From the NCBI RefSeq assembly GCF_963169125.1, contig NC_084793.1:37164578-37228577 (forward strand): 64,000 nt of DNA, given 5' to 3'. This stretch comes from Humulus lupulus (Eukaryota > Streptophyta > Magnoliopsida > Rosales > Cannabaceae). This document shows, piece by piece, positions 19,670-31,920 of the stretch. The notes under the pieces were generated by a model. The model had not been told where the DNA came from, did no database searches, and was given only the letters and a program-made list of their open reading frames with translations. The position numbers and the translations under genes were made by a program. Each line of letters begins with the position of its first letter. Position 1 is the stretch's first letter.

Positions 19670-22117
19670 ATGAATCGCTTCGACTATAGGGGAGGTGACA
19701 ACCATACAAATTCTGACACTTCCATTCCGCAATAAAGCGATACTCCTCAAAGTAGCGACTCTTCATCGAAGTCTCCTAGCAGTCGCACCCCCGAAGATCG
19801 CCTTCACCGTCTTAAAAAGATCCTTCCCCGATCAGCCTTATATTTCCTCCATGAAGAACAGTTTCTCAATCAACAGGCTGAACATTCAGAAATGAGGGTG
19901 AAGAAATCCAATAGACTTCCTCAGGACCAAGACCCTCAGGTGGCTCGCAGAGCGGCACAGAAAGTAGTGGAACGCAGTGAAGTCCAAACTGCGGCTTCTT
20001 CAAGATCGCCTCGCCAGATACAAAAACCCAGCAAGCTTCGGAGAAAAATCATTCAGAAATTTACCACCGAGATTCAATAATTAGCCGTTCAAAAACCAAG
20101 AAAAGACAGAGAAGAAACACCCTCTTGGTTTACAGCCAAACCCTCCAAACTTAACCCCTGCATGTTCAACAAACACATTCAAGCCTCGGGCCTGAAAGGG
20201 GTTAACGTGATATGTCCATGCCCTCATCAAAGAGCCAACAAGCCTGGTGGACCTTACTGTGCCTGGTCTAGGTACCACGTATTCGCAGTAGCTACAATTC
20301 CGCTGCATCCTTTCTTTCGGTCAATAGCGGACTACTTCAACGTCTCTCCTTTCCAGATTGCTCCCGATGGGATTCAGGCATTGTCCGCTTTATACATTCT
20401 TTACTTCCTGCAAGGTTGGGATCCACCCACTCCTCATGAAGTGCACTATCTCTTAACTTCAGGACAAACCCAAGCCACAAGAATACAGGTTTTTTCCACC
20501 TATTCCACAGGCATAAAGGGATCAAATACCTCCACGGTATGGCTCATAAATCAAATCCCGGAAAATACTATACAGAGTATTTTCTAACTTCAGATATCAA
20601 AGTCAACAACTTAGCCTTTACATATGCGGGTCCATTTCACCAGCCCTTGCCTACCAAGGAAATGTATTCCCGAGCAGAAGAATTGGCTAACATATCCATC
20701 AAGGAGAAGAATGTAAAAGAGTTTGTTAACGTGGACAATCTTCAGATGGTGGTGTTGTTACCAAGTAACCTGAACATCCTAGTAGAAAGTACTACTGAGG
20801 AAGTGAATGCAACTGACCAGTCCAACGCTGACACCAAGGTAGTGACCAATCAGTTCTCTCCCGGACCGTCTCCCTACTCTCGTAGACCAAGTGACCTTAT
20901 CATTAGGGAACCCCTACCATAGGATCAACGTAGACGTGTCATTCCCACACAGCCTGGGAAAGGAAAGACCATTCATCTTCATAGGGAATTCAGCTCATCA
21001 TCTGATGAAGAGGATGACTTTCTTGATCAAATCCTAAACTCAGGTTCAGTAGTCATAGTTTGATGTTCGGTTATAAATAACTTGGTTATACGAGATTTTA
21101 TGGAGTTTTCTGGTAGTAGTAAAGTATTTATCTACATATTGCTCCACTTTTTACTAACAAATATTGTGTTTACTCTTTACAGATTCATAGATGTTCAAGC
21201 AATTCAACACTAACCTTGCCCAAAAGAGGAAAACTGGGGAGGGAAGTGGCTCAACTCCTCCAAACAAAGTCCCAAGGACAACCCCGACCAGCCAGGGAAG
21301 ATAACCCGAGCAGCCCATCATGATCCCACAGCTGACCCTCTCATCGATTTCTCCCTCTGCGAGTTTAACCCTCACTCGCTCGACTGGCCTAAGCGAGCCC
21401 CTTCGCATTGCTGGCAACATTGGGAAGGAATCGCTTGAGCACACTCTTCACGATGCCTTGTCTCAGTGTTGAAGTTGTTCTGCAAAGGGGGTTGGCCCAA
21501 CTGATGAATGTAAGTATTTTATCATATCCAAGTTTGTTATTATTTTCTTTTTACTTGTAGTAACTTTCAGTTTTCCACTGCAGTCGCTTATTACAATCAG
21601 CCATGCTCAGCACCGAGCAATGGACTATAAGGAATTAATCAAGGTCTTGAATGATCAGCTGGTGGACGCTCAAACCAAAGTATAAACTTTAACTTCTTCT
21701 GAAAAGGATATCAGATCCAAGGTTGAGCATATGGAGAAAACCATTGCCAAACGGGATGGATCTCTTCGGGAGCTGGCTGATGAAAACCAGAAGCAGCTTT
21801 AAATTAGCAAGACGTGGACTGATCAGGTAGAGAAACTAACTTGCGAGAACGAGGAGCTGAAGCGAGAAAAGGAAGCCGATCTCGCTCGCTACGAGGAGAT
21901 TTGTTTCCATTGCTTCTACCAGGTGTGGAAGTTGAACAAACCCCTCAACCTTGACTTTCTCACAGAGGAGGCCAAAACATATGAGCTTGCCAAATGCGAG
22001 GCAAAGGCTGCTGAGGAGGCAGCTAATCCTGCTGGTGTCACACCTTTTTCTCCTGCGTTATCGTTCCGACTAGAAGAAGCCACTGATGCTGAGGAAGGTG
22101 TTGATCAACCTGAGTGA
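19670..22117 (+). pseudogene. Antisense gene of the Tat element, copy 1 (Transposase_28-like + coiled coil)
   Basis: The plus-strand gene runs against gag-pol. After the acceptor at 19669 come a low-complexity N-terminus with stops, then a conserved globular part (20162-20922) with CAWSRYHV, PLHPFFRSIADYF, PPTPHEVHYLL and GKYYTEYFLTSD, resembling the Pfam 'putative gypsy type transposon' (Transposase_28) proteins. A further exon starts at 21183 after TTTACAG. An intron at 21510-21583 (GTAAGT..CAG, 74 bp) leads to a coiled-coil tail ending FYQVWKLNKPLNLDF and an EAKTYELAKCEAKAAEEAA helix. In-frame stops and a frame overlap near 20540-20587 show decay. Its function is unknown. The same architecture occurs at 48559-51260. 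Confidence 0.75.
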
Positions 22118-23084
22118 CAACCTGACCAAGGAGCCTCATTGCCGACCAGTGAGCCCCCATCCGACCAGATGACTCCTTACCAGACTAGTAGACATTTATT
22201 TTCTATTTTGCTATTGTACTTTGCTCGTATGACCGAGCTATTGGCATGAACACTTCACTTTGTTAGACTTGAGTCATTTAAAAGTTTTATTACATAGATG
22301 CCTTATATTTTCATGTGAGTACTTAGTTTTCTAACTTAGAAATTCTAAACATTTCATAAGTTACTACTAAGCATGCTTTCTCACATTCTTATTGCTCTAA
22401 TATTTTATGAGCATAGCGTTTTGTTTACACACGAATAGTTGTTCTTAACTTAAAATTTTGAAAAAATTCCAAGTTACTTAAGCTTTGTAAAACAAGTTAG
22501 TTTAACGGCCCTTTTGACTTCAAAGATTTACAAGTCAGCCTGAAAAAAAATATCTTTGTGCGTGTTCTTATTGCTTGTGTTGAATTGTATACCAGTATAC
22601 CCTATGTGCTCCCCAAGTGATTGAGGGTTGAAAAATCCTTGATCACTTGCTTTGACCGAATTTTTCCGAGCAGTTATTACTCGTGAAACACATTGAATAT
22701 AAAGAGGATATTTCAGCAATCAAACACTGGAAAAACATGCAACTATTTAAACGTTGGTCATTCATCTGATGGATACCGACTAGTTGAACACTGCCCGGTC
22801 TTTCTAGAAACCTTTTTTGTTTTAAGATGCACTGACAGTTGAACACTACCAAAGTAAGAATAATCAATACATATGCAAAATTTGTAGCAAGATTCGACCG
22901 CGCTGCGCATGATCTCTTTTATTACTCGTAAAAAAAAGGACAAAGTGTGTCTAATTACGAGTCTCAAACAAAATAAAATTGTTCAAAAATAAAATGACTG
23001 GTTAGCAAATAGCTAGTTCACAAGCAAACTTAAATAACAAGTTAAACACTTGAAACTAAGCTACTACCCTGTAAACAGTATTTA
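22118..23084. other. Spacer between antisense gene and integrase end
   Basis: This AT-rich stretch shows no conserved frame on either strand. One part, around 22600-22665 (CAAGTGATTGAGGG and the complementary-looking GATCACTTG), is also found in the second Tat copy at 48112-48190, so it is shared element DNA and may include the convergent 3' ends of pol and the antisense gene. Confidence 0.6.
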
Positions 23085-25085
23085 CTAATAATATTTCCTC
23101 AAGTGCTCGCCATTCCAATAGTTCCTGATCAGCTCTCCATTTAATCGAGAAAGTTTGTAAGTTCCGGGTGGTAGGACTTGCTCAATCTGATACGGTCCCT
23201 CCCAATTTGGTCCTAGCACTCCAGCTGCCGGGTCTCTGATGAACACTTTTCTGAGGACCAAATCTCCGACCTGGAACTTTCGATCTTTAACTTTGGAATT
23301 AAAATAGCGTGCCACTTTTTGCTGATGGGCAACAACTCTCAAGTTTGCTTTTTCTCGTCTCTCCTCAAGAAAATCCAAGGATTCAGCTAATAACTGGTGA
23401 TTCTCCTCCTGGTCATACATGGTTCTCCGATGAGATGGTGGGTCTACTTCTACAGGCAACATGGCCTCATACCCATATGCCAAGGAAAAAGGGGTATGCC
23501 TAGTTGTTGTCCGAGCAGTAGTCCTGTATGACCAAAGGACTTCTGGAAATTCTTCCGCCCAAGCGCCCTTAGCTCACTCTAGACACTTTTTTAGAGTATC
23601 CTTCAAAGTCTTATTTACGGCTTCAACTTGCCCATTGGCTTGCGGATGAGCTACCGAGGAGAAACTTTTCGTAATGCCATGCCTAGTGCAAAAATTGGTA
23701 AATAAGTCACTATCGAACTGAGTGCCATTGTCAGAGACTATCTTCTTGGGCAGACCATAGCGACATATTATATTCTTAACCACAAAATCTAACACTTTCT
23801 TCGAGGTGATCGTTGCTAGTGGTTCGACTTCAGTCCACTTGGTGAAATAATCCACAGCAACTACTGCAAATTGTGCTCCTCCTTTCCCTTTGGGTAGTTT
23901 CCCGATCAGATCAATGCCCCATACTGCAAAAGGCCATGGGCTCTGCATTTGCTTCAAGACATTCGGAGGTGCCCTGGGTACTTTATAAAATCTCTGGCAT
24001 TTATCATACTTCTTCACATACTCCATGGAATCTTCATTCATTGTAGGCCAGAAAAATCCTTGCCGTAAAATCTTTTTAGATAGACTCTGCCCCTCAGCAT
24101 GATCTCCACAGAACCCCTCGTGCACTTCGGTCAATAAGTTTTTTGACTGGTGGGGTGCTATGCACCTCAGTAGTGGCAAAGAGTACCCTCTTCTATACAA
24201 CACCCCATCCATCATAATATACCTAGCAGCTTGCCTCATAACTTTCTTAGCTTCATTACGATTATCTGGGAGGATTCCTTGCTCAAGGTAAGTAATGATG
24301 GGTGTCATCCAAGTGTCAACTATTGTGATGGGCATGGCTTCTTGTTCATTAATGCTCGGCTCTGCCAAGTATTCCACTGGTACTATATTCAAAGTTTCAG
24401 CATCTTTTGCACTAGCTAATTTTGCTAGAGCGTCTGTGTTAGAGTTCTGCTCCCGTGGCACCAGCTTAATAGTATATTCTTCGAATTGTGCTAGCAGATC
24501 CTTGGTCTTATTCAAGTACGCCATCATGCGTAGGCCCCTTGCTTGATATTCCCCTAAGACTTGGTAGACCATCAATTGGGAATCACTGTTTACTTCAACC
24601 GACCGGGCACGAACATCTCTAGCCAAGCGCAAGCCTGCTAGGAGGGCTTCATACTCTGCCTCATTATTAGAAGCGTTAGATCCGAACCTTAATGCGCAAT
24701 GAATTCGATGCTTCTCCGGCGTGACTAATATAATTCCTGCTCCCGAATGATGTTCGTTTGACGACCCATCAACAAAAAGTTGCCAAGTAGGAAGATCCTC
24801 TCTCTGCCCAGTCACATGCTCTTGCCGGTCGGGAATATCAGCAATCCTAGTATATTCAGCAATAAAATCCACCAAAGCCTGTCCCTTAATAGCAGACCTC
24901 AGTTGGTATTTGATTTCGAATTGGTCCAATTCAACCGCCCATTTAAGTAGACGACCAGATGACTCTGGCTTCTGCAAGACTTGACGTAGGGGCTGGTCAG
25001 TAAGGACTTTAATGGGATGTGCCTGGAAGTACGGTCGCAGTTTGTGAGATGCAAGTACCAAGCAATAGGCCAACTTCTCGATCAC
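23085..25085 (-). pseudogene. Tat pol: RNase H and integrase, with a stop
   Basis: The frame opens in the RNase H attached to RT (FQAHPIKVLTDQPL), followed by a second, archaeal-type RNase H (LFVDGSSNEHHSGAG, NNEAEYEALLAGL, SDSQLMV, NTDALAKLAS). Integrase follows: zinc-binding region (HEGFCGDHAEGQS, where the first C of the CxxC pair reads Y), then the DDE core in AVWGIDLIGKLP, IVSDNGTQFDS and VEAVNKTLK. An in-frame TGA at 23574-23576 interrupts it. The same frame resumes (YGYEAMLPVEVDPP, FQVGDLVLRKV, NWEGPYQI) to the end at 23085. The stop and lost zinc ligand make it inactive. Confidence 0.92.
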
Positions 25086-25480
25086 GGGATACCTGGACTC
25101 TGCTCCTATCAGTCACTTGCTAACATAGTACACAGGACGCTGCACTTTATCTTCCTCTCGCACTAGAGCAGCACTAACAGCATGCTCTGTGACTGCTAAG
25201 TAAACAAAGAGGTCTTCCCCATCAACTGGCTTCGAAAGAACAGGAGGTTGAGCCAAGTGTTACTTTATGGCTTGAAAAGCTTGCTCACATTCTTCCGTCC
25301 ATTCAAACTTCTTGCTTCCTCTAAGCAAGTTAAAAAACGGGACACATTTTTCCGTTGATTTAGATATGAACCTGCTTAGAGCAGCAATCCACCCAGTCAA
25401 GCTTTGCACATCCTTAATTCTGGTTGGAGACTTCATTTCTGCGAGTGCCTTTATCTTCTCTAGGTTTTCTTCTATTCCTC
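25086..25480 (-). pseudogene. Tat RT C-terminal remnant; catalytic core deleted
   Basis: Reading on the minus strand, the protease region ends abruptly near 25480 and continues with KIKALAEMKSPTRIKDVQSL, the segment that normally follows the RT palm, then FFNLLRGSKKFEWTEECEQA and PVYYVSK. Two in-frame stops are present (after FQAIK and after YYVSK). The RT fingers and palm with the YVDD motif are missing altogether, roughly a 1-kb deletion judged from the usual family layout. Confidence 0.82.
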
Positions 25481-26641
25481 ATGTTTGGGAGCATCTCCTG
25501 TTGTGACCGGTAACTTGATCGTTCCGGACGGTGACAACCCTTCTCCAGTAAATCCATAAATGACTTGAGAGCATGGCTTCAAGTCATTGATAGATAGTTT
25601 CATCCTTTCAAAGGATGATTTGTAGATGATGTTCACAAAGCTCCCCGTGTCGACCAGGCATCTCTTCACCTTCATGTTTGCTATTTGGACTGTCACGACG
25701 AGAGGGTCATTATGAGGATATCTCACGTGTCGTGCATCATCTTCAGTGAAAGTGAGAGACTCACTTTCGTACCATGGATTCTTCAGAGGCCGCTCCTCTA
25801 CAGTCATGACCTCGAACGTTGATGCTGCGTCCAACTCATGCCAAAGGTTTCGATCATATCTCTCCCTTGCTTTGTTGCTATCCCCAGCCAGATGTGGACC
25901 TCCACATATAGTGTCTAGAGTGAAGTCCACCGGCTCGGGTTGTAAGGGTGGAGACCGCTGTCGCTTAAACCCAGGATTATTATTACTTCCCTCTCCCTTG
26001 GTCTTCTCTGCTCGATATTTTTTCAATTGCCCCGACCGGAGGAGAAACTCTATCTCGTCCTTGAGATGATTGCATTCATTCGTGTCGTGACCATAGTCTC
26101 CATGGAAACGATAGAACTTATTCAAATCTCGCTTACTCATCTCCTTCCTGATGGGTGGGGGTTTCCGGTAGGGGACCGCCTGATGACTCGCGAGATATAT
26201 TTCTGCTCGGCCGGCCGAAAGAGTGGTGTAATTGGTTAACCGAGGTTCATACTTAGTTGGCTTGTCGTTTGGTCCCGACTTAGCCTTATTTTCATTGTGG
26301 CGGTCAGACCCGTTATTTCCACGGTTCTTACCACCACTTTGTTCATTTCCACCATTCTTGGGAGGATCAGTTAATCCGCTCAGATTGTTCAGGCCCTTCT
26401 CTCCCTTCTCAATCGCGTCATCCAATTTCATATATTTGTCCGCCCGGTCAAGAAATTTTTGTAACATCGAAATCGGGTTGCAATGAATACTGTCCCATAA
26501 AGGACTCCAATAGATTATGCCAGAAGAAATGGCCACCATCTTCCCCTCATCTCCAACCGCAGTTGCTCGGTTGGCTTCTCTCATGAACCTCTGTATGTAG
26601 TTTTTTAGAGATTCATCTTTCCCTTGTTTAATATCTGCCAA
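25472..26641 (-). pseudogene. Tat gag (C-terminal part) and aspartic protease
   Basis: The frame begins in the gag helical domain (QGKDESLKNYIQRFMREAN), continues through a basic linker and KFYRFHGDYGHDTNECNHLK (a short zinc-finger-like box), and ends with an aspartic protease with LVDTGSFVNIIY as the active site and IYGFTGEGLSPSGTI as the flap region. The N-terminal half of this gag domain lies upstream at 26642-26960 in the same frame, separated by a TAG stop (CR*FSAAR). The end at 25472 is created by the RT deletion. Confidence 0.88.
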
Positions 26642-28090
26642 GTGATTGGCATAAACTAAAGGGGTCCGAGCAGCACTGAACTACCTACAAAACTCTTTCC
26701 TGAAACTCTCCCAAGAAGTAATGGAGTTTGGCTTAAATTTCCAATACCATTCTTGGGCAGTGTCGGATAATGTTGTGGGGAAAACTCTGCAGCGATAGTC
26801 ATCGCTCACTCCGAGCAGCTCCATTTGGTCTTCGAATTTCCTAACATGCCTTATCGGATATGCCTTTTTTGTATAAACTGGCAGTACCAGTGCTTTATAC
26901 TTCGCTAGTGGCTGGGCTGCTCTAATTCGAGCACAGAATGGGCTGCCACTCCTGTGGTCTACTAGATCGATTGCAGAAGGTCATTTCGACAAACCTTGAA
27001 CTGCTGCTATTAGCGCATCAAGCTGGGCTTGGATGCCTGGGGCCACTGCTTGGGACTCAATTACGGGACCGCCTAGTCGGGCGCTCCTATCCAGCGCACC
27101 ATCATCGAGTAATTCTACTTTACTGGTAAGTCGGTTCGGATCTCACCCTTCGACCGGGACGATCCTTCTTCTATCGGCAATGACATCTCTTAAATCCTTC
27201 TGAGAGGTATGCCTTCCTAACCGATCGAACACCGTGCTCTGAGTTTTTTCGGAAGGCTTGTCGTGCGGGACATGCTCCTTACCACTACGCTACTGGTTGG
27301 GATGCAGTGGTAGCCTTCCTGTCTGTGCCGGGCGGTCCTTCCCTCCTTGCTAGTTGTCGTCATCCTTCTCCTTCGACTAGTCAGTGTGATGACTATCAGC
27401 TTCATCATGACCATGCCCGTCTTTGAAGTGTGAAGTTTCTTTACCTCGAGGAGCTCTATTTTTCTCCTGCTCAAGTGGAGTTTTCTTACTGCCTGACTTG
27501 TGACTTCCGGATTTGGAAGTCTCTGATCGGTGGCTCCTTGAGGGGGTTCTGGAGTTCCCCCTTTGGGTTGAGGCAGTGCCTGATCGGATCCCATCTTCTT
27601 CCCGACCAGGAGGGTTACTACCGCTTCTATTTGGTCCTCGAGAATTGGGTCTGTCAGTGTTTTTTCGACTAGCTTCTGTGGTCCTTGCTCCTTGGGTGGC
27701 TGCTCCTCGCGTTGCAGCTTGGGCATTGGCCTGGGCCAACTGGGTAGCTGCCTCCAGAGCGAGAGCAGTCTCGCGGTTTCGCCTATCAGCCTGCTCTTGC
27801 CGCCGCCTGATCTCTTTGCTCCCGGCGTCCGTCTCCCATCTTTGCTGCTCAAATGCAGCCTTCTGTCTAGCCATCTCTTCAGTGAATGACTCCTGTCGGG
27901 CGTTGAATTGTGCCATTTCCTCCTGGAAAGCCCCCATGGCTTCTTGGAGTTGCTCAACCTCTGGAGTCACATCCTCGAGCAAGACTCTAGGCTCAGTCTC
28001 ATGGTCTTGAGGACCAGGACCTTCTGATCTAGCAGGCTCTTTAGAGGAACCTGGCTTCTTGGAGGCCGCATTGGTGTTCTTAGGCGCCAT
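26642..28090 (-). pseudogene. Tat gag N-terminal region, several stops
   Basis: The first ATG at 28090, 56 bp after the 5' LTR, starts a low-complexity, coiled-coil and basic protein (EMAQFNARQESFTEEMARQK; S/R/G-rich tail) that is open to 27377. The same frame then meets several stops but keeps recognisable gag sequence (PIRHVRKFEDQMELLG, AQEWYWKFKP, SWESFRKEFCR). Longer frames on the opposite or shifted strands here are shadows of its biased composition. Confidence 0.8.
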
Positions 28091-28145
28091 AATGCTACGG
28101 TAATTGTCTGTTTTTCTCTTCAGGCTCTCAATAAAAGCACCAAAA

Positions 28146-28921
28146 TGTTGACCCCGGTTTTGGCCAACGACGAGTAAATGTCAAAACTACAGTAACCTTC
28201 AAGAGAAAATCGACACTGGCGATTTTTATAATGGTTTAGCCCCAATTTGTTGGTAATAGCCTAGTCCACTTAGAGTTATGATTATGAATCTACACTCAAG
28301 ATTAGATGGACCTGATTCAAATGAGTTTCTTCAGTGCAGATGAAAAGAATACAATATTTCTCTCAAGATACAAATACTCTCTTAGGAAAATTAGAATCTG
28401 AATCCCCCCTCTGATTCCATGAGCTTTGTATTTATAAGCCCAGGATCGTACAAACGCAGTCTCTCATAATCGGGATCTTTCTGTTATTCTTTCAATATTT
28501 AATTAATAATAACATCTAAAATACAACAATATGCGATTCTTTGAGATAATATGAGAGATTCCCGCGCAGGTATGACTGATTCTAGCTGAAGCCGTTACTG
28601 GGATCTCTCACGTAGCAATGATCTGTTTAGTCGGTCCACATCACACCAAGAAGGAAAACTGGAGGTCTCCGGTCGGCCAAACCCTCACTGGTCGGCCAAG
28701 ACAAGTGACTGGTCAACCAAACACATGTCTGGTCGGCCAAACACTTGACTGATCGGACAAGCACCTGACTGGTCGGTCATGACACTTGACTGGTCAGTCA
28801 AAAATCTTCACCAGTCTGACAAAATCTCTACCGGATCACTCCTAAGCCAGGTTACCCAGCCATTCCTTGCCATTTGTCACTTCTATTGCCACGTCATCGT
28901 TTTCAAATTTTGGGGATAACA
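28146..28921 (-). repeat. 5' LTR of the Tat element
   Basis: This 776-bp repeat pairs with 17395-18162 and has the same ends and TATA box (28428-28436, minus strand). Its minisatellite (about 28665-28800) has a different arrangement of ACTGGTCGGCC units from the 3' LTR, showing change after insertion. The minus-strand sequence just after it (TTTTGGTGC, 28137-28145) may contain the primer-binding site, but I could not match a tRNA. Confidence 0.95.
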
Positions 28922-29520
28922 TAATTGAATTATGATATTCTTTTGATTTTTCTTCTATATTCTAATCTATATGATGTGTGTTTAATGCTAGTAAATACTT
29001 GATCACTATTTTCTTGATGTAATGATTTTGATTCAAAATTCAAAAGATGAGAATTGAATATGCTATCATTATATAGACATAGGTTGCATATTGGACGAAA
29101 GTACCTGTATGACTTGTGTAGTAATTAAGGTTTCTATACTTGATGCATTTTATATGTTTAAGTTTATCACAGAGATGTAGAAAACTTGCATATAGGCTGA
29201 GATCTTATATCTTGAAAAAGAATAAGAATCGATTTATGTTAACCTGCTATTAGAATAGAAAGAAAGAAATCTAGAATTGATTAATACAATTAGTAGAATG
29301 AAAAGTTGATGAAATTAACACCCTAGGTCTTTTTAATATTGATTTTCATCTTTAGTTAATTTTTTTCATAGTTATTTATAATTTTAAATTTAAATTCATT
29401 CATCTAAACTTTGGTTGCCAAATAGAAATTAAAAGAATTATTAGTAGTAATTGGAAAATAGTCTTCGTGGGAATGATACTCTATTTATCATCTATATTAC
29501 TTGAATCGATTGCGTGCACT
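28922..29520 (+). repeat. Old LTR, right part, beyond the Tat insertion
   Basis: The sequence resumes after the second TAATT and ends with a motif common to Athila/Tat LTR ends (TCGTGGGAATGATACTC, then GCGTGCACTTG). No open frame is seen. It is followed by a TA microsatellite at 29521-29542. Confidence 0.5.
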
Positions 29521-29880
29521 TGTATATATATATATATATATATTAACGATCACTTGCTCATTTATTTCTCTATAAATAGTAGACAATAGACTCATTTTGG
29601 GGACCTTGAATTGGTATTTGATTGTCTTATTGAATTGTAGAAAGAGCACAGACCGACTTAAGCATCGGAGTATCTTTTGCAGGTACACCCCCATTGGTTT
29701 CAATCTACTATTCCAATTGAAGAACACAATCATCATCGGAGAACTCGATCAAATGTGTAAATTAAAGATCAAGAGCTATTACAAGAACAAAGATCTTTCC
29801 CGATTTGAAAAGTTATTGTTTTGGGAAGATTTTGACACGAACAAATATATAACATTGGGTAAGTCTACGGTAGGGTGAAC
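29521..29880 (+). repeat. TA microsatellite and a Gypsy LTR relic
   Basis: A TATATA run is followed by TATAAATAG near 29571 and a segment with ACTTAAGCATCGGAGTATC and TTTGCAGGTACACCCCC, a wording often found near the end of plant Gypsy LTRs. A 93-codon frame at 29597-29878 overlaps it and shows no homology I recognise; I treat it as chance. Confidence 0.5.
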
Positions 29881-30232
29881 TTTTTAATTTTATTGGTATT
29901 GCACTATCTCGTTTCTCACACGCAGATAAGTTATGACCCTAATTTTTTAATATGATGATGTTCATTGTAGTTATAGTGAACTTCCTGCAAGTTTTTGAAA
30001 AATTTAAATAATTTATTGTGTCGAAATCATTGTTTTAATAAAAAAAATTCTTTGTGTCATACAGATACGACACAAAATTAAAAACCTTATTTTCGACACA
30101 ATAAATTATCCTGATTTTCTTAAAAACCAGCAAAAGGTTTGTCATGACTATAATGAACATGTCATTAAAAAAAACAAGGGTCATAACTTAGAGAAATAGG
30201 TTAGTACCATATGGATAAAGTAAAAAAGGCTT
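29880..30232. mobile_element. Foldback (MITE-like) element 1
   Basis: The left half (AAGTTATGACCC near 29928; GTTCATTGTAGTTATAG; AATAATTTATTGTGTCGAAA) recurs in reverse complement in the right half (GGGTCATAACTT near 30178; CTATAATGAAC; TTTCGACACAATAAATTA). The whole is one long imperfect hairpin with its centre near 30055. No coding frame is present. Exact ends and a target duplication are not certain. Related copies are at about 36970 and 40879. Confidence 0.7.
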
Positions 30233-31920
30233 ACCTAGAAGAATTCCCCTATAACATTATAAATGTCTTTACAAAAATCTTGAGAAAAATATCCATAATT
30301 AATAAGCAAAATTGAATGATTTGTAGCTAAAGAAAAACATCACTAAATCACAATTAAAAAAATGAAGAAAGTGGGATAAATCAAATAAAAAAAAAAGCAC
30401 AAGAGCCAGTTCATATGGATGCAAATTGCCTAGGGTAGGGACCATAATTGATGGCACTTTCCTTGGTTACTTTGATTGGGGTAGCAGACCCACTACAAAG
30501 ACTAACCCAATAATGAACTCGCATTGCCTAGTCAAAATTTACATCTGACTAAGAGGACCCCAATGAAGGAGACAAAGACTCATCAGTACTGATCAAGACA
30601 CAACCAAACCAGTGGACAAAATTTATGAACATTTTTATTTTATTTTTGGTTTTTTTTTTAATTTGTATCTTTTTGTTCTCTTGAGCAGGTAAGAAGTTTT
30701 TAGCCCTCATGAAACAATGCCTCCACACCCACACTCCACATCAATGGAAAAAAAATGATAAAAAAAAATTGGCATGTGCCCTAGCCAGAGCATCCATCTA
30801 CGTCTGAAACACTAACGTAGAAAAGCTTGTGCCCTTTAGAGGGGACAATAAGAGGGACCCCATTTTTAACTCTGATGAGAAATTCATGGGTTTAGCCTCT
30901 TTTTCATTATTTTAAATACTTAATTCTTACGATGGCAGCATTCATATATGGTAGTAAGGCAGACAAAACTTACATTGCTAGCTGTGTTTAGAGAGCTAGA
31001 TGGGCTCATAAACTTGAAAAAATTGGCCATTCTACTAGGTTAAAGGGCCACACTGTCTAACATTGGAAAAGTGAAGATCAGAATGGACCTGTAGACCCAG
31101 AAAGCCACAACTAAAGGTACTACTACTACTCACTCATAATTGCATACTGCCCAGCCCTTGTTTTCTTTTATGGGTGTAGTAGTAGTTATCTCTTTTCATA
31201 TATCTCCAAGCATAATTTGAACCCTTCACACCCACATATGTACACATACAGTTATTCCACTGTAGCATTATTGATAAATTGTCTTATAAATACAAAGCAT
31301 GCAGACAACGTAGGAGCCCATTGGGGGTACAATTCATAATAATTCAGAATAAAGTGAAAAAAGAAATGAAAGTGACAATACATGAGTGATTTTAATACGA
31401 TCTTGTCAAAACTCATTGTTTCATTGAGTAAGCTCATTACAATTAAATAACGAAACCAATTTTCATAAATCTTGCTCAGTGTTGACCTGGAAGTAGACTT
31501 GCTAACATGAAACGAGCTTCACTTTTAACACTTGCCACCCCAAAATATAATAATAATGGTTAGTACTATAACAGTGTCTTTCTTTTCAGGTCACTTTAAT
31601 CTTTTTCCTAATTTGTTCTTTTCTTGAACAAACAAACACCCCAAAAACTTTTGGGTTTTTCTTCAAACCACGAGCGAACACGTGCAATTTTCTTCCAAAC
31701 ATTTTTCTGTTTTTAATGATGGTGGACCATCACCAAACATATAATTAAACACTAAATTATTTTTTTGTTCTCTTTTTACAAATTTCAAAGGTCATAACTA
31801 AAATTGGACTAATTTCACAAACGTACACGAACGATTTCCAAATATCTAATCTAACAAATTAGAAAGTAGGAAAAAAAAAGCGCGAAAATTACTCTCTTAA
31901 TTTTTTTAAAACCCTCATTT
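30233..31920. other. Intergenic DNA downstream of the LONGIFOLIA-type gene
   Basis: No gene is seen. The sequence is AT-rich with several A or T runs. The part nearest 31920 should contain the 3' UTR and poly(A) site of the minus-strand gene, but I could not place a clear signal. Confidence 0.6.

Larger units (their letters stand above)
17395..28921 (-). mobile_element. Tat-type Ty3/Gypsy retrotransposon with antisense gene
   Basis: A structurally complete element of 11527 bp has a 5' LTR at 28146-28921, a 3' LTR at 17395-18162 and a perfect 5-bp target duplication TAATT (17390-17394 and 28922-28926). On the minus strand it carries gag, protease, a truncated RT end, RNase H and integrase. 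Between integrase and 3' LTR lies an oppositely oriented spliced gene. This layout (extra RNase H domain, long 3' spacer with antisense ORF) is known from the Tat lineage. The RT core is deleted and gag and pol contain stops, so it is non-autonomous. LTR identity looks high, suggesting a fairly recent insertion. Confidence 0.93.

Noticed and set aside
27217..28010. Long frames of 246 codons (minus, shifted) and 165 codons (plus) beside gag
   Set aside because: Shadows of the low-complexity gag frame at 27377-28090, whose ATG follows the LTR directly.
29597..29878. 93-codon plus-strand frame before the LNG-type gene
   Set aside because: It overlaps an LTR relic and has no conserved motif.
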